A stretch of DNA of 19,498 nt from JAYEJW01 sp034716535 (GCA_034716535.1 JAYEJW010000685.1:1-19498), one strand, 5' to 3'; counted from the stretch's first letter, positions 1 to 6,659 are shown. Translations and numbers: made by a program. Notes: a model not told the origin generated them from the sequence alone.

Positions 1-2
1 AG

Positions 3-107
3 CTCGATGCCATCCATGTCTCACAGGGCAAGCGTAAGGGACTGAAAATAAAGCTTCCAGACACCATTCCAGATCTTTTTGACGACCCTAAATCAGCCGG
101 GGGGTAG
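3..107 (+). CDS. 3' end of unknown protein, truncated by the window edge
   Basis: An open frame enters from the left edge and stops at TAG (105-107), giving about 34 residues that end in ...IPDLFDDPKSAGG. I do not recognise the family. The tail is hydrophilic and mixed-charge (KGLKIKLP then DLFDDP) and looks like protein sequence. A G-run followed by an ATG at 109 suggests it was the upstream gene of an operon. It lies against the broken end of a group II intron read from the other strand, so the locus has been rearranged. With so little sequence this could still be a chance open frame. Confidence 0.35.
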   Translation, partial: LDAIHVSQGKRKGLKIKLPDTIPDLFDDPKSAGG

Positions 108-108
108 T

Positions 109-135
109 ATGAACAGCGATCCAAAAAACCTTTGA
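109..135 (+). pseudogene. Start of a disrupted downstream gene (MNSDPK...)
   Basis: An ATG lies one base after the preceding stop codon and just after GGGGGG, a possible ribosome binding site. After about six codons the frame enters intron reverse-transcriptase DNA of the opposite strand and stops at 133-135. The simplest reading is that a two-gene operon was cut here by the rearrangement that also truncated the intron. The piece is too short to identify. Confidence 0.2.
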
Positions 136-682
136 TGTCGGCTTCGACGACGTGCCCGTAGCGGCCGAACTGCAGCTCGTAGGTGAGGTCCTTGACCGCC
201 TTTTGTGCCCCGACGCCTGGCCGGTAGCCGTAGCTCAGGGGCAGAAAGTCGGCCTGGTAGATAGCTTCGAGCAGCAGCCTGACAGCCCCCTGCAACATCC
301 GGTCTTCCACGACCGGGATGCCTAAGGGCCGCTCCTTGCCGTTGCCTTTGGGGATGTACTTGCGCCGGGTCAGCCGGCTTCGGTATTCCCCCCGCTTGAG
401 GCGTTCGACGAGTGTCTGGATGTTCTCGTCCAGCTTCTCTCCATATTGGGCGATCGTCACCCGGTCGACGCCGGGCCCTCCGTGCTTGTTGAGCTTGCCC
501 CAGGCAAGACGCAACAGTGACTCATCCAGGCAGCCATAGAGGTTTTGAAATCGGTGGGCCTTTGCCATACCCGCCTTGATGGATAGTGCCCGCAAGAAGG
601 TTGGCTCGTCGATCCCCGGCCCGACTCTGTCCGGCGCGAGTTGCCTTTGCGGACGGCGTATGACTGTCACCCCCTTCCCCAT
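118..682 (-). pseudogene. ltrA: Group II intron reverse transcriptase/maturase, N-terminal fragment
   Basis: About 185 residues of the intron-encoded protein remain. The start at 682 (MGKGVTV...) matches the usual beginning of this bacterial RT group, followed by EPTFLRAL and HRFQNLYGCLDE. RT motifs are clear: GVDRVT, RRKYIPKGNGKERPLGIPVV (RT1), LSYGYRPG and VEADIKGF (RT2). After DIKGF the frame no longer resembles RT and runs open into unrelated sequence to the window edge. The catalytic YADD motif, thumb, domain X and endonuclease are missing, so this is an inactive remnant. The junction lies within a few bases of a run of A (about 120-127). Confidence 0.85.
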
Positions 683-1275
683 GTGAGCGGCGCTACCGTC
701 TCGGAGTACTATGAGGTGATCCGACTCCCCTGAAGCCTTCGGATGCCGTTCCCTTTCTCGGGGTTCGACTGCCCTACCTGTCTCGGGCGTGCCAAGCAGC
801 GGTAGGCTCCAGCCTAGTTCCGTTTCCGGGTTTCCCCTTCGGGCCTCAATAGCCATATGCCTTGTTTGCCTGGTGGTTTCCGATGCAGGAGCCGCAAGGG
901 TCTCCCGCGTTCACGACGCATCTGTTGTTGCATACCGCAGCTTGAGAACTCCGCCGGCCCTCCCCCAGGCTCACCATTGCGCCGGGTTCATGTGGGCTTC
1001 GCGCACGTTACAACGCTCGCCGACCGGAACAGCCTTTTCGAAGCGATACCAGCTCTAGGGGTCTGCGTCCCCGAACGGTCTACAACATACCCTGTGTACG
1101 CTTCACCTCTTTTGTATACGCATGATCCAGATTCCCTCCCGAACCACCGCTCCGCCAGAGGCGCAACGCTCGGTAATGGTGGGTGGTTAGCCCTTACCAT
1201 GCCGGGACTTTCACCCGACCAGATGCGCCGCGCCCCCAGCCAGCTTTTCAGATTATTGTAACCGCTGGCGGGCAC
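683..1275 (-). ncRNA. Group II intron RNA domains I-III (partial intron)
   Basis: This is the non-coding intron segment upstream of the RT start, on the minus strand. Near its 5' end (about 1198-1221) it has GGGTGAAAGTCCCG, a GTGAAAGTCC-type segment I know from the first domain of this intron group. The segment shows repeated short complementary GC-rich runs, and no convincing protein on either strand; open frames inside it are by-products. Domain boundaries would need covariance modelling. Confidence 0.65.
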
Positions 1276-1284
1276 GGCGTCAGG

Positions 1285-1307
1285 CTTATGTGTTATGCGT
1301 ACATAAG
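1285..1307. repeat. Hairpin across the hicB stop codon
   Basis: CTTATGT (1285-1291) and ACATAAG (1301-1307) are perfect 7-bp inverted arms around a 9-nt loop that contains the hicB stop (1293-1295). No T-run follows on the minus strand. It may end the hicAB message weakly, or may have guided the adjacent intron insertion. Both roles are inference. Confidence 0.45.
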
Positions 1308-1505
1308 GCGACGGCCTTTTGGTTCAGGCACGGGATCACCAAACTCTAGAGCTGTATCAATCCATAGCTGAATGGCTTCCTTCGCATTGGCTAATGCAGA
1401 TTCGTACGTGTCCCCATGAGCCATGCATCCCGGAAGTTCTGGAACTTCTGCCAAATACGCCGCGTCTTCTTCACTCCAGTAGATGATGGTTTCATATTTG
1501 AACAT
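1293..1505 (-). CDS. hicB: HicB-family antitoxin
   Basis: The product has 70 residues starting MFKYETIIYW. It is the short HicB form: a partial RNase H-like fold with the family signature (Y-x6-DG-x-Y-like) AYLAEVPELPGCMAHG, then TYESALANAKEAIQLWIDTA, and the tail PEPKGRRLMYA that I know from this family. There is no C-terminal DNA-binding domain, as is common for short HicB proteins. It should bind and neutralise HicA. Its ATG overlaps the hicA stop by one base (TGATG on the minus strand), so the genes are translationally coupled, toxin first. A longer upstream in-frame start exists but would run inside hicA. Confidence 0.9.
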   Translation of the reverse strand: MFKYETIIYWSEEDAAYLAEVPELPGCMAHGDTYESALANAKEAIQLWIDTALEFGDPVPEPKGRRLMYA

Positions 1506-1762
1506 CACTTTTCTTCTCCCGAGAGACGGTGTTTGACCAAAATAGAGCGAACCTGGCGGACCTGATACGGTTTTGCTTTGGCCGAGTCGGTCTGGAGATT
1601 GATCTTCTCCTCTATGCCTTCTTTTCGAAAAACATGGTGACTGCCCCTCGTTCTTTCGTCGAAACCAAGCCTTCGCAGAAGTTCGCACAAATCATCAAAA
1701 CTGATGTTTGCGTCCGACGAACCTCGAAGGATCTTGACAATCAGCTTGTCATATTTACCCAT
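1505..1762 (-). CDS. hicA: HicA-family mRNA interferase toxin
   Basis: The product has 85 residues. HicA toxins are small double-stranded-RNA-binding-fold ribonucleases that cleave mRNA. The family core is visible: SFDDLCELLRRLGFDE, then RTRGSHHVFRKEG with the conserved G-S-H-H containing the catalytic histidine (His43), then a basic tail KPYQVRQVRSILVKH. The length is usual for HicA. It forms an operon with hicB (1-nt overlap), toxin upstream. The pair sits between an intron remnant and an IS91 remnant, fitting acquisition with mobile DNA. No break is visible in either gene, so the pair is probably functional. Confidence 0.92.
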   Translation of the reverse strand: MGKYDKLIVKILRGSSDANISFDDLCELLRRLGFDERTRGSHHVFRKEGIEEKINLQTDSAKAKPYQVRQVRSILVKHRLSGEEK

Positions 1763-2165
1763 CAGGGTTGCGCTTCCCTATTTAGGGGCAGATTGACTCG
1801 GATAACGTATAACCATTTTATCCGTCGTGCGCACGGCACAGGCCCGAGTCGTACCACCGGCGCCTACGCGCAGGGCGGATAAATGTCTGTTGGACTAAAC
1901 CGCTCCCACGACGGGGTCTCGGTCCTGGACGGCCTTGCTTCTATAGAGGGGATTGTATTGCGGGCACGCGGGGAAGTCGAAAACGCAGGGACGCGGATCG
2001 GCCAGGGGCAGCCTGGCGATCTGGCGTGGGGCGTGGCCGACGAGGGTGGGATGTGGCCTCTTGTGCATGAATGTGGCTTTGATCTCGCGCTTTGGCATGA
2101 GCACGCCCGCAGACCGCTTGGCGGCCTGTGCGGTGTCGGGCCTGGCCCAGCGGTTCGTCTCGGTG
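1763..2165. other. Mobile-element flank without a supported gene
   Basis: This stretch lies between the hicA start and the stop of the IS91-type transposase remnant. Open frames exist on both strands, but none has recognisable domains or convincing ribosome binding sites. The one readable piece is a minus-strand frame at 1895-2104 (MLMPKREIKATFMHKRPHP...), of unknown identity. An inverted repeat TTTATCCG (1817-1824) / CGGATAAA (1876-1883), with a further A/T outside each arm, may belong to the element's terminal region. hicAB's promoter should lie near 1765-1830, but I cannot point to clear boxes. Confidence 0.4.
1817..1883. repeat. Inverted repeat, possible IS91-type element end
   Basis: TTTATCCG (1817-1824) is the reverse complement of CGGATAAA (1876-1883). 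The arms lie 51 bp apart, downstream of the transposase remnant in its reading direction. Terminal hairpins are expected at the ends of IS91-like elements, but the match to a specific element is not established. Confidence 0.35.
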
Positions 2166-2408
2166 CTATCCGCTCGGTCTTCCTGCGGGCCTTTCTGCGC
2201 GCCTCCTCATCGGGGCGATCTGCCCGATCACGCGCAGGCGTCCCTGGCGGCACTTCGGACAAGGCCAGCTATCGAAGCTGGCGTTATTCTCCTCGCTCGG
2301 CTGTGCGGCGGCTTCGCCCTTTTCGGTGGCAATGGCCTGGCGGATCTGCACCAGGCGCTCGCGCCGCCAGCGATTGGCGAGGAAGCCGAAGTGGCGGATG
2401 CGCATAAA
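2166..2408 (-). pseudogene. IS91-type transposase, C-terminal remnant
   Basis: About 80 residues from FMRIRHFGFLANRWRRERLV to the stop at 2166. IRH-[FY]-G-[FL]-LANR is the C-terminal signature of IS91/IS801 transposases, followed here by the usual CPKC zinc-ribbon half (WPCPKCRQGRLRVIGQI). The catalytic tyrosine region and the whole N-terminus are missing. Upstream of the phenylalanine the frame runs into the TPR lipoprotein gene in another frame, so homology begins at or just inside the palindrome at 2412-2435. This is a decayed end of a rolling-circle-type insertion sequence. Confidence 0.75.
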
Positions 2409-2411
2409 GAG

Positions 2412-2435
2412 AGTTATGCGCTGCGGCGCATAACT
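2412..2435. repeat. Perfect 10-bp palindrome at the transposon/host-gene junction
   Basis: AGTTATGCGC (2412-2421), loop TGCG, GCGCATAACT (2426-2435) form a perfect hairpin. It lies at the boundary between the IS91-type remnant and the TPR lipoprotein gene. It supplies the lipoprotein's last residues (VMRRSA) and its stop codon, so it is probably an element end or recombination site rather than part of the original gene. Confidence 0.6.
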
Positions 2436-3481
2436 GGATTTGGGTCGCCACCGGTACTGGCCAGGAAAAGCGCATAGGTTCTTCGGTCTTCCCGTTCTCC
2501 TCTCCGCGCCAGCTCCGCCTCGACCGTGTCGGCGTCGCCCTCGCGCCCTGCTGCCCGCAACGCCTCGGCCAGCGTCCACTGGTACTCCGGCTGCGGACTG
2601 ATCTGCTCGGCCTCCGCGAGCACGCCGCCGGCGCGCTCCACCTCGCCCTTCGCGAGAAGGATGCGCCCTTGCGCCAATAGAGCCGGCGCATAGCCGGCCT
2701 GAAGGGCCAAGGCCTCGGCGGCGCGTTTCTCGGCCCCGACGATGTTTCCCGCCTGAAGCAAATAGAGCGCAAGGCGCACGTTCATCCAGGCCGCCGACTC
2801 TCGATCCCCACCAGCCGCGGCGCCGCGAGCCAGCTCCATCATCTCGATGGCTCCGACGAGGTCGCCTTTGAGCCAGCGTACCTGTGCGGCTCGGCTGTAG
2901 GATTGCGGCCCGGGCCTCTGGTCCATCATGCTTTGATAGGCCGATACGGCCTCGTCGAGCTTCCCTTGATCGGTCAAGGCGTCGCCCAACAGCCCGTAGT
3001 CGAACCAGGCACCGCGCAAAGCGACCAGCTTGCGTCCCAGCGTTTCCGCTTCCCGGAATCGGTGCAGGTTGTGCAGCACATGGCCCCTCAGCAGCATGGC
3101 CGCCAAGCTGTTTGGGCGTTTCTTCTCCATGCAGAGGGCGCCTTGTAACGCGAGGTTGAGAAAACCAGGGTCCGAGCTCGCCCGTCCTTCTTGAACCAAC
3201 GCCCAGCCCAGGCGTTCGAAATGATCGACGGGTCTGTTCGAAGCGAGTACGGCTTGTTGGAACCTGGCAATGCCCACGTCCGAGGACGATCCATGTCCCT
3301 TGTCGCCCGGGCTCGCAAGGGGTGCAAGCACCAAGTCGCAGGGGTCCGGGACCGATCCGAAGAGGGCGACGCGGTTATCCAGGACCTCGGAGACGCCGTC
3401 CCCCTCCCTCCGGTCGCTGCAGCCGGACACAATCAGCGTCAAGGCCACTGCCAAGGTGCTGAGACTTATGAAAGCGGTCAT
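2414..3481 (-). CDS. TPR-repeat lipoprotein, 3' end altered by mobile-element junction
   Basis: The product has 355 residues. The start at 3481 is chosen because GGAGG lies 7 nt upstream and the protein then opens with a lipoprotein signal: MTAFISLSTLAVALTLIVSG ending at lipobox V-S-G-C (Cys21). A longer in-frame start 20 codons upstream would spoil the signal. The mature part is alpha-helical with degenerate tetratricopeptide repeats from about residue 70 to 330, for example FDYGLLGDALTDQGKLDEAVSAYQ and RAAQVRWLKGDLVGAIEMMELA. It is probably an outer- or inner-membrane-anchored periplasmic scaffold, but no partner is identifiable. The C-terminus VMRRSA comes from the palindrome at 2412-2435, so the original tail may have been lost. 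Confidence 0.75.
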   Translation of the reverse strand: MTAFISLSTLAVALTLIVSGCSDRREGDGVSEVLDNRVALFGSVPDPCDLVLAPLASPGDKGHGSSSDVGIARFQQAVLASNRPVDHFERLGWALVQEGRASSDPGFLNLALQGALCMEKKRPNSLAAMLLRGHVLHNLHRFREAETLGRKLVALRGAWFDYGLLGDALTDQGKLDEAVSAYQSMMDQRPGPQSYSRAAQVRWLKGDLVGAIEMMELARGAAAGGDRESAAWMNVRLALYLLQAGNIVGAEKRAAEALALQAGYAPALLAQGRILLAKGEVERAGGVLAEAEQISPQPEYQWTLAEALRAAGREGDADTVEAELARRGEREDRRTYALFLASTGGDPNPVMRRSA

Positions 3482-3577
3482 CGGATTCCCTCCGCGAGGG
3501 TGTTGATTGGTTTTCCGCCGGCGAACCTGGTTCGGATTCAAACGAGCTGAATCGCCCGTGCCCGGCGCTCGGGTATC

Positions 3578-3895
3578 TCAGGCCAGAGCAAGAGCGGCTT
3601 CGGTGCGACTGTAGAAGCGCCCGCTGCGAAGGAAGCCCGAGATTACGGTTTCCTTGACCGCGAGGACCTGTCCACCGGCGCTGCGCGTGAGCACGAGGTC
3701 CTCGGGCAGGCCATCCAACAGGTGCATCGGCGCAAATCGGCCGTCACCGAACCGGGACACAAAAACACGACCGGTCCGCTCATCCCGAAATGCCGGCCAG
3801 AAGCCTCGGGAGCGGTTGCCGGCACTGACACCGCCGGTGCCGCTGAAAGTCTCGTTCTCGCGCTCGAGCCTGTTAGTGGACGGTATCGGGTTCAT
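3578..3895 (-). CDS. Small conserved-looking protein of unknown function
   Basis: The product has 105 residues, soluble, with no signal peptide. GAGGA lies about 9 nt before the ATG. It opens MNPIPSTNRLERENETFSGT, followed by a glycine-rich segment (TGGVSAGNRSRGF) and a compact basic/hydrophobic region containing DERTGRVFVSRFGDGRFAPMH. A C-terminal half with LDGLPEDLVL and SGRFYSRTEAALALA follows. I recall similar hypothetical proteins in proteobacteria but cannot name a domain. It lies upstream of the TPR lipoprotein on the same strand, about 95 bp away, with no obvious functional link. Confidence 0.65.
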   Translation of the reverse strand: MNPIPSTNRLERENETFSGTGGVSAGNRSRGFWPAFRDERTGRVFVSRFGDGRFAPMHLLDGLPEDLVLTRSAGGQVLAVKETVISGFLRSGRFYSRTEAALALA

Positions 3896-4041
3896 GGGAT
3901 GAGTCCTCTGGATCGTCTGCCTTTGTTTCTGTTACGCACACATCCGGCCATTCGGTTTCACGTGCGCGCGCGAAAGCCCGTGCGGGGAGAAAGAAGGGAT
4001 GCAACCTTTGTGGATCAGAAGAGGAGATAGAGGAGAGAGCG

Positions 4042-4371
4042 ATGAAGGATTTTGTCCCTCACCTCAAGGCGTTGCAGGATCCGCTTGGGATATTGCACGG
4101 CACGGCGGTGATGCCCGACCTGCAGAAAGGCCTGTTAGAGAATAAGAAGAATCAGAGTCTCGCGCGCCATGTGCGCGGACCGGTCAACGAGCGCGGCAAA
4201 CGGGCGATGGCGATCAGGGCGGCGGCGCTGAGCAAGAGTCGCGGTGATTTCTCGGACCCTGAACGTCGCCGTACGGACGCCGAAGCGCGTCTGGCAAGAC
4301 CCCCCACGGGCAAGGGGGTCTTTCCAGACAGCAAGCCGGAACGTTTATTTCGCTCCCGAGGTCTGCTTTGA
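4042..4371 (+). CDS. CHAD-domain C-terminal fragment (probable remnant)
   Basis: A + strand frame of 109 residues has a strong GAGGAGAGAG ribosome binding site before the ATG. Its first part, HLKALQDPLGILHGTAVM, resembles the CHAD-domain motif (LK-x-LQD-x-LG-x-LND-x3). The following RAMAIRAAALSKSRGDFSD fits the last CHAD helices. CHAD domains are polyphosphate-binding helical domains of at least 200 residues, so only the end is present. No matching sequence lies upstream. The last third runs through a strong hairpin (4296-4322), which suggests the original stop has been lost. Most likely a remnant; the assignment rests on one motif. Confidence 0.4.
   Translation: MKDFVPHLKALQDPLGILHGTAVMPDLQKGLLENKKNQSLARHVRGPVNERGKRAMAIRAAALSKSRGDFSDPERRRTDAEARLARPPTGKGVFPDSKPERLFRSRGLL
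4296..4322. terminator. Hairpin, possible weak bidirectional terminator
   Basis: AAGACCCCC (4296-4304) pairs perfectly with GGGGGTCTT (4314-4322) around a 9-nt loop. Only a few T follow on either strand, so termination would be weak. It lies downstream of the CBS gene on the minus strand and inside the CHAD-like frame on the plus strand. Confidence 0.45.
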
Positions 4372-4382
4372 GAGAGGGAACG

Positions 4383-4814
4383 CTACTTGCCGTAAATGTA
4401 ACTCTCAAGCTCGTCGATCTTAGACTCATGCGCACTGATGATTGACTTCACCACGTCGCCTATCGACACGAGACCGACCAAACTGATCCCCTCAAGGACG
4501 GGTAGATGCCGAATGCGTTTCTCGGTCATTGTAGCCATGCACTCGCCTATCGTTTCGGCCGGAGTAACGCACCTGGGATCGCGCACCATGATGTCTTCGA
4601 CTAAGGTCTCTAGGGAAGATTTCCCCTTCATGATCACCTTGCGCGCATAGTCCCGTTCGGAGATCACTCCGATAACGCTGCCTTCCTTGGTGACGACCAG
4701 CGCCCCGACGTCCTTTTCGGCCATCTGGGTAAGCGCCTCACGTACCGTGACACCTGGGTCGATGGTCCAGACGTCTCCACCCTTTTTTTCGAGAACTTCT
4801 CGGACTGTTTTCAT
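4383..4814 (-). CDS. Two-CBS-domain protein
   Basis: The product has 143 residues made of two CBS motifs and little else. CBS1 spans about residues 8-62 (TIDPGVTVREALTQMAEKDVGALVV, then GVISERDYARKV). CBS2 spans about residues 75-130 (CVTPAETIGECMATMTEKRIRHLPVL, then GLVSIGDVVKSII). Such stand-alone Bateman modules bind adenine nucleotides and act as energy-state sensors; GVISERDY is a typical ribose-contacting loop. A purine-rich GGGGAGAAGAG precedes the ATG. The tail ESKIDELESYIYGK is common in this family. No neighbour shows which partner it controls. Confidence 0.92.
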   Translation of the reverse strand: MKTVREVLEKKGGDVWTIDPGVTVREALTQMAEKDVGALVVTKEGSVIGVISERDYARKVIMKGKSSLETLVEDIMVRDPRCVTPAETIGECMATMTEKRIRHLPVLEGISLVGLVSIGDVVKSIISAHESKIDELESYIYGK

Positions 4815-4831
4815 TTCTCTTCTCCCCGTAG

Positions 4832-4858
4832 GCTGTTACCGAACAGCGTGTTTTTTTT
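4832..4858 (+). terminator. Intrinsic-terminator-like hairpin with T8 tail
   Basis: GCTGTT (4832-4837), loop ACCG and AACAGC (4842-4847) are followed by GTG and eight T (4851-4858). On the + strand this has the form of a Rho-independent terminator. It would stop + strand transcripts that run antisense through the CBS gene. On the minus strand it lies in the CBS leader. Confidence 0.5.
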
Positions 4859-5264
4859 GTCACATGCCCGCAGACTGCCTGAAACAGCGCCGGCCCGATC
4901 TCGCGCTTACGGCAAGCGCCGTCCGGCCTATCAGGTTCAGACACACTAAAAAGTATAGAATCAGACGGGGAGACGAAGGCCCGGCGTGCGGTGTAGCGGC
5001 CCGGCCTTCTTGATGAACCAGTCCGGTCTTGGCCACAAGAAGCGCCGTTCAGCGTCGCGCATCTCTCGCGGTGATCCGGTATCCCTGGGGCCGAATGCGA
5101 GGCTTCTCGCCGGGTGCAGAGAATCGAAATTCGCCAGGCCGACTGTCAACGGTGGACCAGAGCGGCGGATCCGGCGCGATCCAACTCGAGAAACTCTGGT
5201 GAAACAATCAGAGCGCTAATACGCGGCAGCGGCTAGCAGGGGCCGGGCACAGGGAAGCGGGGGC
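4859..5264. other. Intergenic region without a supported gene
   Basis: Small open frames occur on both strands (for example minus 4961-5149), but none has recognisable motifs or a good ribosome binding site. On the minus strand TATACT (4957-4952) could be a -10 box for the CBS gene, but no good -35 lies at the right distance. I see no RNA gene, repeat or mobile-element end here. Confidence 0.4.
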
Positions 5265-5756
5265 CTAAAGCGCCACCTGGTTGCCGTCAAAACTTGTCTG
5301 GATGAGAACGAGGGCGCCGGTGTCCGAGCGCGCGGTTTCGTGCCGGCTTCCCTTTGGCGCGAGGTGGTAATCGCCGGCACGCAAGTGAATGGCGCCGAAC
5401 GTCACCTCGCCTTCCAACATGAGGCAGATCTCGTCGTGCTCGTGCTCGTGAGGCGGCGCCTCTGCACCTGGGTCGACACGCAGCAGATAGGTCTCCGTCC
5501 CCTGCGCCGGGTCGGCACGCAGAACCTTTTTCTTGATCTTGGGCGCGATCTGGATCCATGGGCCGTCAAACGAGCGGATGGTGACGAAGCCAGCCTGCTC
5601 GGCCTCTTCTTCGCTATCGATACGCTCCATCAATCGCGAATAGAGGGCTTTCATTCGCCCGGGAGGAAGCTCGGTCGCCCGTTGGGCGCAACCCAGCGTC
5701 CAAAGCGTGTCCTCATCGAGAACCTCCGGATGATCCTCGCGAACCGGTTTACTCAT
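5265..5756 (-). CDS. ChrR-like cupin protein, probable anti-sigma factor
   Basis: The product has 163 residues. The start at 5756 is chosen over an upstream ATG because GGAGAG precedes it and MSKPVRE follows; it overlaps the sigma gene by 8 nt. Residues 1-60 are helical. The cupin barrel has both metal motifs complete: GAEAPPHEHEHDEICLMLEG (G-x5-HxH-x3-E-x6-G) and GDYHLAPKGSRHETA (G-x5-PxG-x2-H). Three histidines and a glutamate can therefore bind a metal. In ChrR proteins the cupin senses oxidants and an N-terminal zinc motif (H-x3-C-x2-C) binds the sigma factor. Here the N-terminus has one cysteine (LGC) and no such motif, so it may bind sigma differently or only sense. Confidence 0.8.
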   Translation of the reverse strand: MSKPVREDHPEVLDEDTLWTLGCAQRATELPPGRMKALYSRLMERIDSEEEAEQAGFVTIRSFDGPWIQIAPKIKKKVLRADPAQGTETYLLRVDPGAEAPPHEHEHDEICLMLEGEVTFGAIHLRAGDYHLAPKGSRHETARSDTGALVLIQTSFDGNQVAL

Positions 5757-6366
5757 GTGACTCTCCCGACGCAACGCCGGCGTCCGACATCCACTGCCTC
5801 AGCTCCGTCAGGGTACGCCGGATCTGCGTCTTGACCGTTCCCAGCGGAAGCCCAGTGACCTGAGCCAGCTCGCTGTGAGTGAGCCCGCGAAAATAGGCTA
5901 GGGCCAGCAGCTGCCGCTGCTGCCCCCTCAAGTGGGCAAGTGCCGCATGCACCCTGGAGCCGCGCTCTACCGAAAGCAGAAGATCCTGCGCTTGTTGGTC
6001 CCCTCCCGTCTCCGCTACCGCATCGAGGCCCACAGACTCCCCGGGCACACCGGACCTGTGTCGACGCAAGGCATCCAGTGCCCGACTGCGGCACAGGACC
6101 GACAGCCAGGCCAGCACGCTGCCCCGGGCGGGATCGTAGGTGGCCGCCTGACGCCAAACCTGTAAGTAGACATCGTTCAGGGCTTCCTCGGCGAGCTCGC
6201 GGCGCTGCGTGATACGCAGCGCCAAGCCATAGAGTCGCTGCGCCGTGGCACCGTAAAGCGCTTCGATCGCGGCCCGCTGCTTACGCGCAATCGCGCCGAG
6301 CAGATCCGCATACTCGGTGTCTACCGACTCCGGCGCTGCGACGGGTTGCTCCGAAGGACTGTCCAT
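5749..6366 (-). CDS. ECF sigma factor (RpoE/SigK-like)
   Basis: The product has 205 residues, starting MDSPSEQ. Region 2 (about 25-95) contains LYGLALRITQRRELAEEALNDVYLQVW and GSVLAWLSVLCRSRALDALRR. Region 4 (about 140-195) contains LLALAYFRGLTHSELAQVTG and the helix-turn-helix LPLGTVKTQIRRTLTELRQW. There is no region 1 or 3, as expected for group 4 sigma factors. ATG 6366 has no strong ribosome site; a GTG nine bases upstream follows GGAGGAGG at a long spacing and is an alternative. The stop lies inside the start of the cupin gene, so the two are co-translated. ECF genes are often self-activating, but I found no clear matching promoter. Confidence 0.9.
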   Translation of the reverse strand: MDSPSEQPVAAPESVDTEYADLLGAIARKQRAAIEALYGATAQRLYGLALRITQRRELAEEALNDVYLQVWRQAATYDPARGSVLAWLSVLCRSRALDALRRHRSGVPGESVGLDAVAETGGDQQAQDLLLSVERGSRVHAALAHLRGQQRQLLALAYFRGLTHSELAQVTGLPLGTVKTQIRRTLTELRQWMSDAGVASGESHE

Positions 6367-6428
6367 GAGCGCCACTATAGTCGATAAATCCTCCTCCCTG
6401 AACCTCGACCTCGGGTGCCGCCGGGGCA

Positions 6429-6449
6429 TCGTATCTTGGGGCGATACGA
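6429..6449. repeat. Inverted repeat upstream of the ECF sigma gene
   Basis: TCGTATC (6429-6435) and GATACGA (6443-6449) are perfect 7-bp arms around a 7-nt loop, about 63 bp upstream of the sigma start. It could be an operator or an RNA hairpin; no T-run follows on either strand. The rest of 6367-6659 shows no gene and no clear terminator for ykgJ. Confidence 0.4.
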
Positions 6450-6659
6450 CATGCTGTACTGTCATCGGCATACCTCGCCTCGATCAACCATTTCAGACGA
6501 GTACTCGACGGTGCTGGCGTCGCCGCGGGACTCCGAGGCAACGGGTACCGCCGCAGGGCATACAGCCTCAATTCGCACGCCCCCTATATGCATACGCGCC
6601 AAGGGGCCGATCAGATTCAAATGGATCGGGCAGCCTGTACCTCACCGCGCCCTAGAAGG

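Larger units (their letters stand above)
118..1275 (-). mobile_element. Truncated group II intron (5' half)
   Basis: Read on the minus strand, the element starts near 1275 with GTGCC, close to the group II 5' consensus GUGYG. About 590 nt of structured, non-coding intron RNA follow, and then the intron-encoded protein starts at 682. It breaks off near 120, in RT motif DIKGF. The rest of the RT, the maturase domain and intron domains V and VI are absent, so it cannot splice or move by itself. Its 5' end lies 17 bp beyond the hicB stop codon. The exact 5' boundary is inferred. Confidence 0.75.

Noticed and set aside
988..1275. A 95-residue minus-strand frame ending at the intron 5' boundary
   Set aside because: It is a translation of group II intron RNA and contains the GTGAAAGTCC-type structural segment.
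1895..2104. A 69-residue minus-strand frame downstream of the IS91-type remnant
   Set aside because: No recognised motif, no good ribosome site, and it lies in mobile-element flank. It is noted in the region entry but not called as a gene.
1292..2421. GTTATGCG occurring both at the hicB end and at the lipoprotein end, considered as a direct repeat bounding one element
   Set aside because: The hicB tail KGRRLMYA looks native to the family, so the shared 8 bp is probably coincidence.
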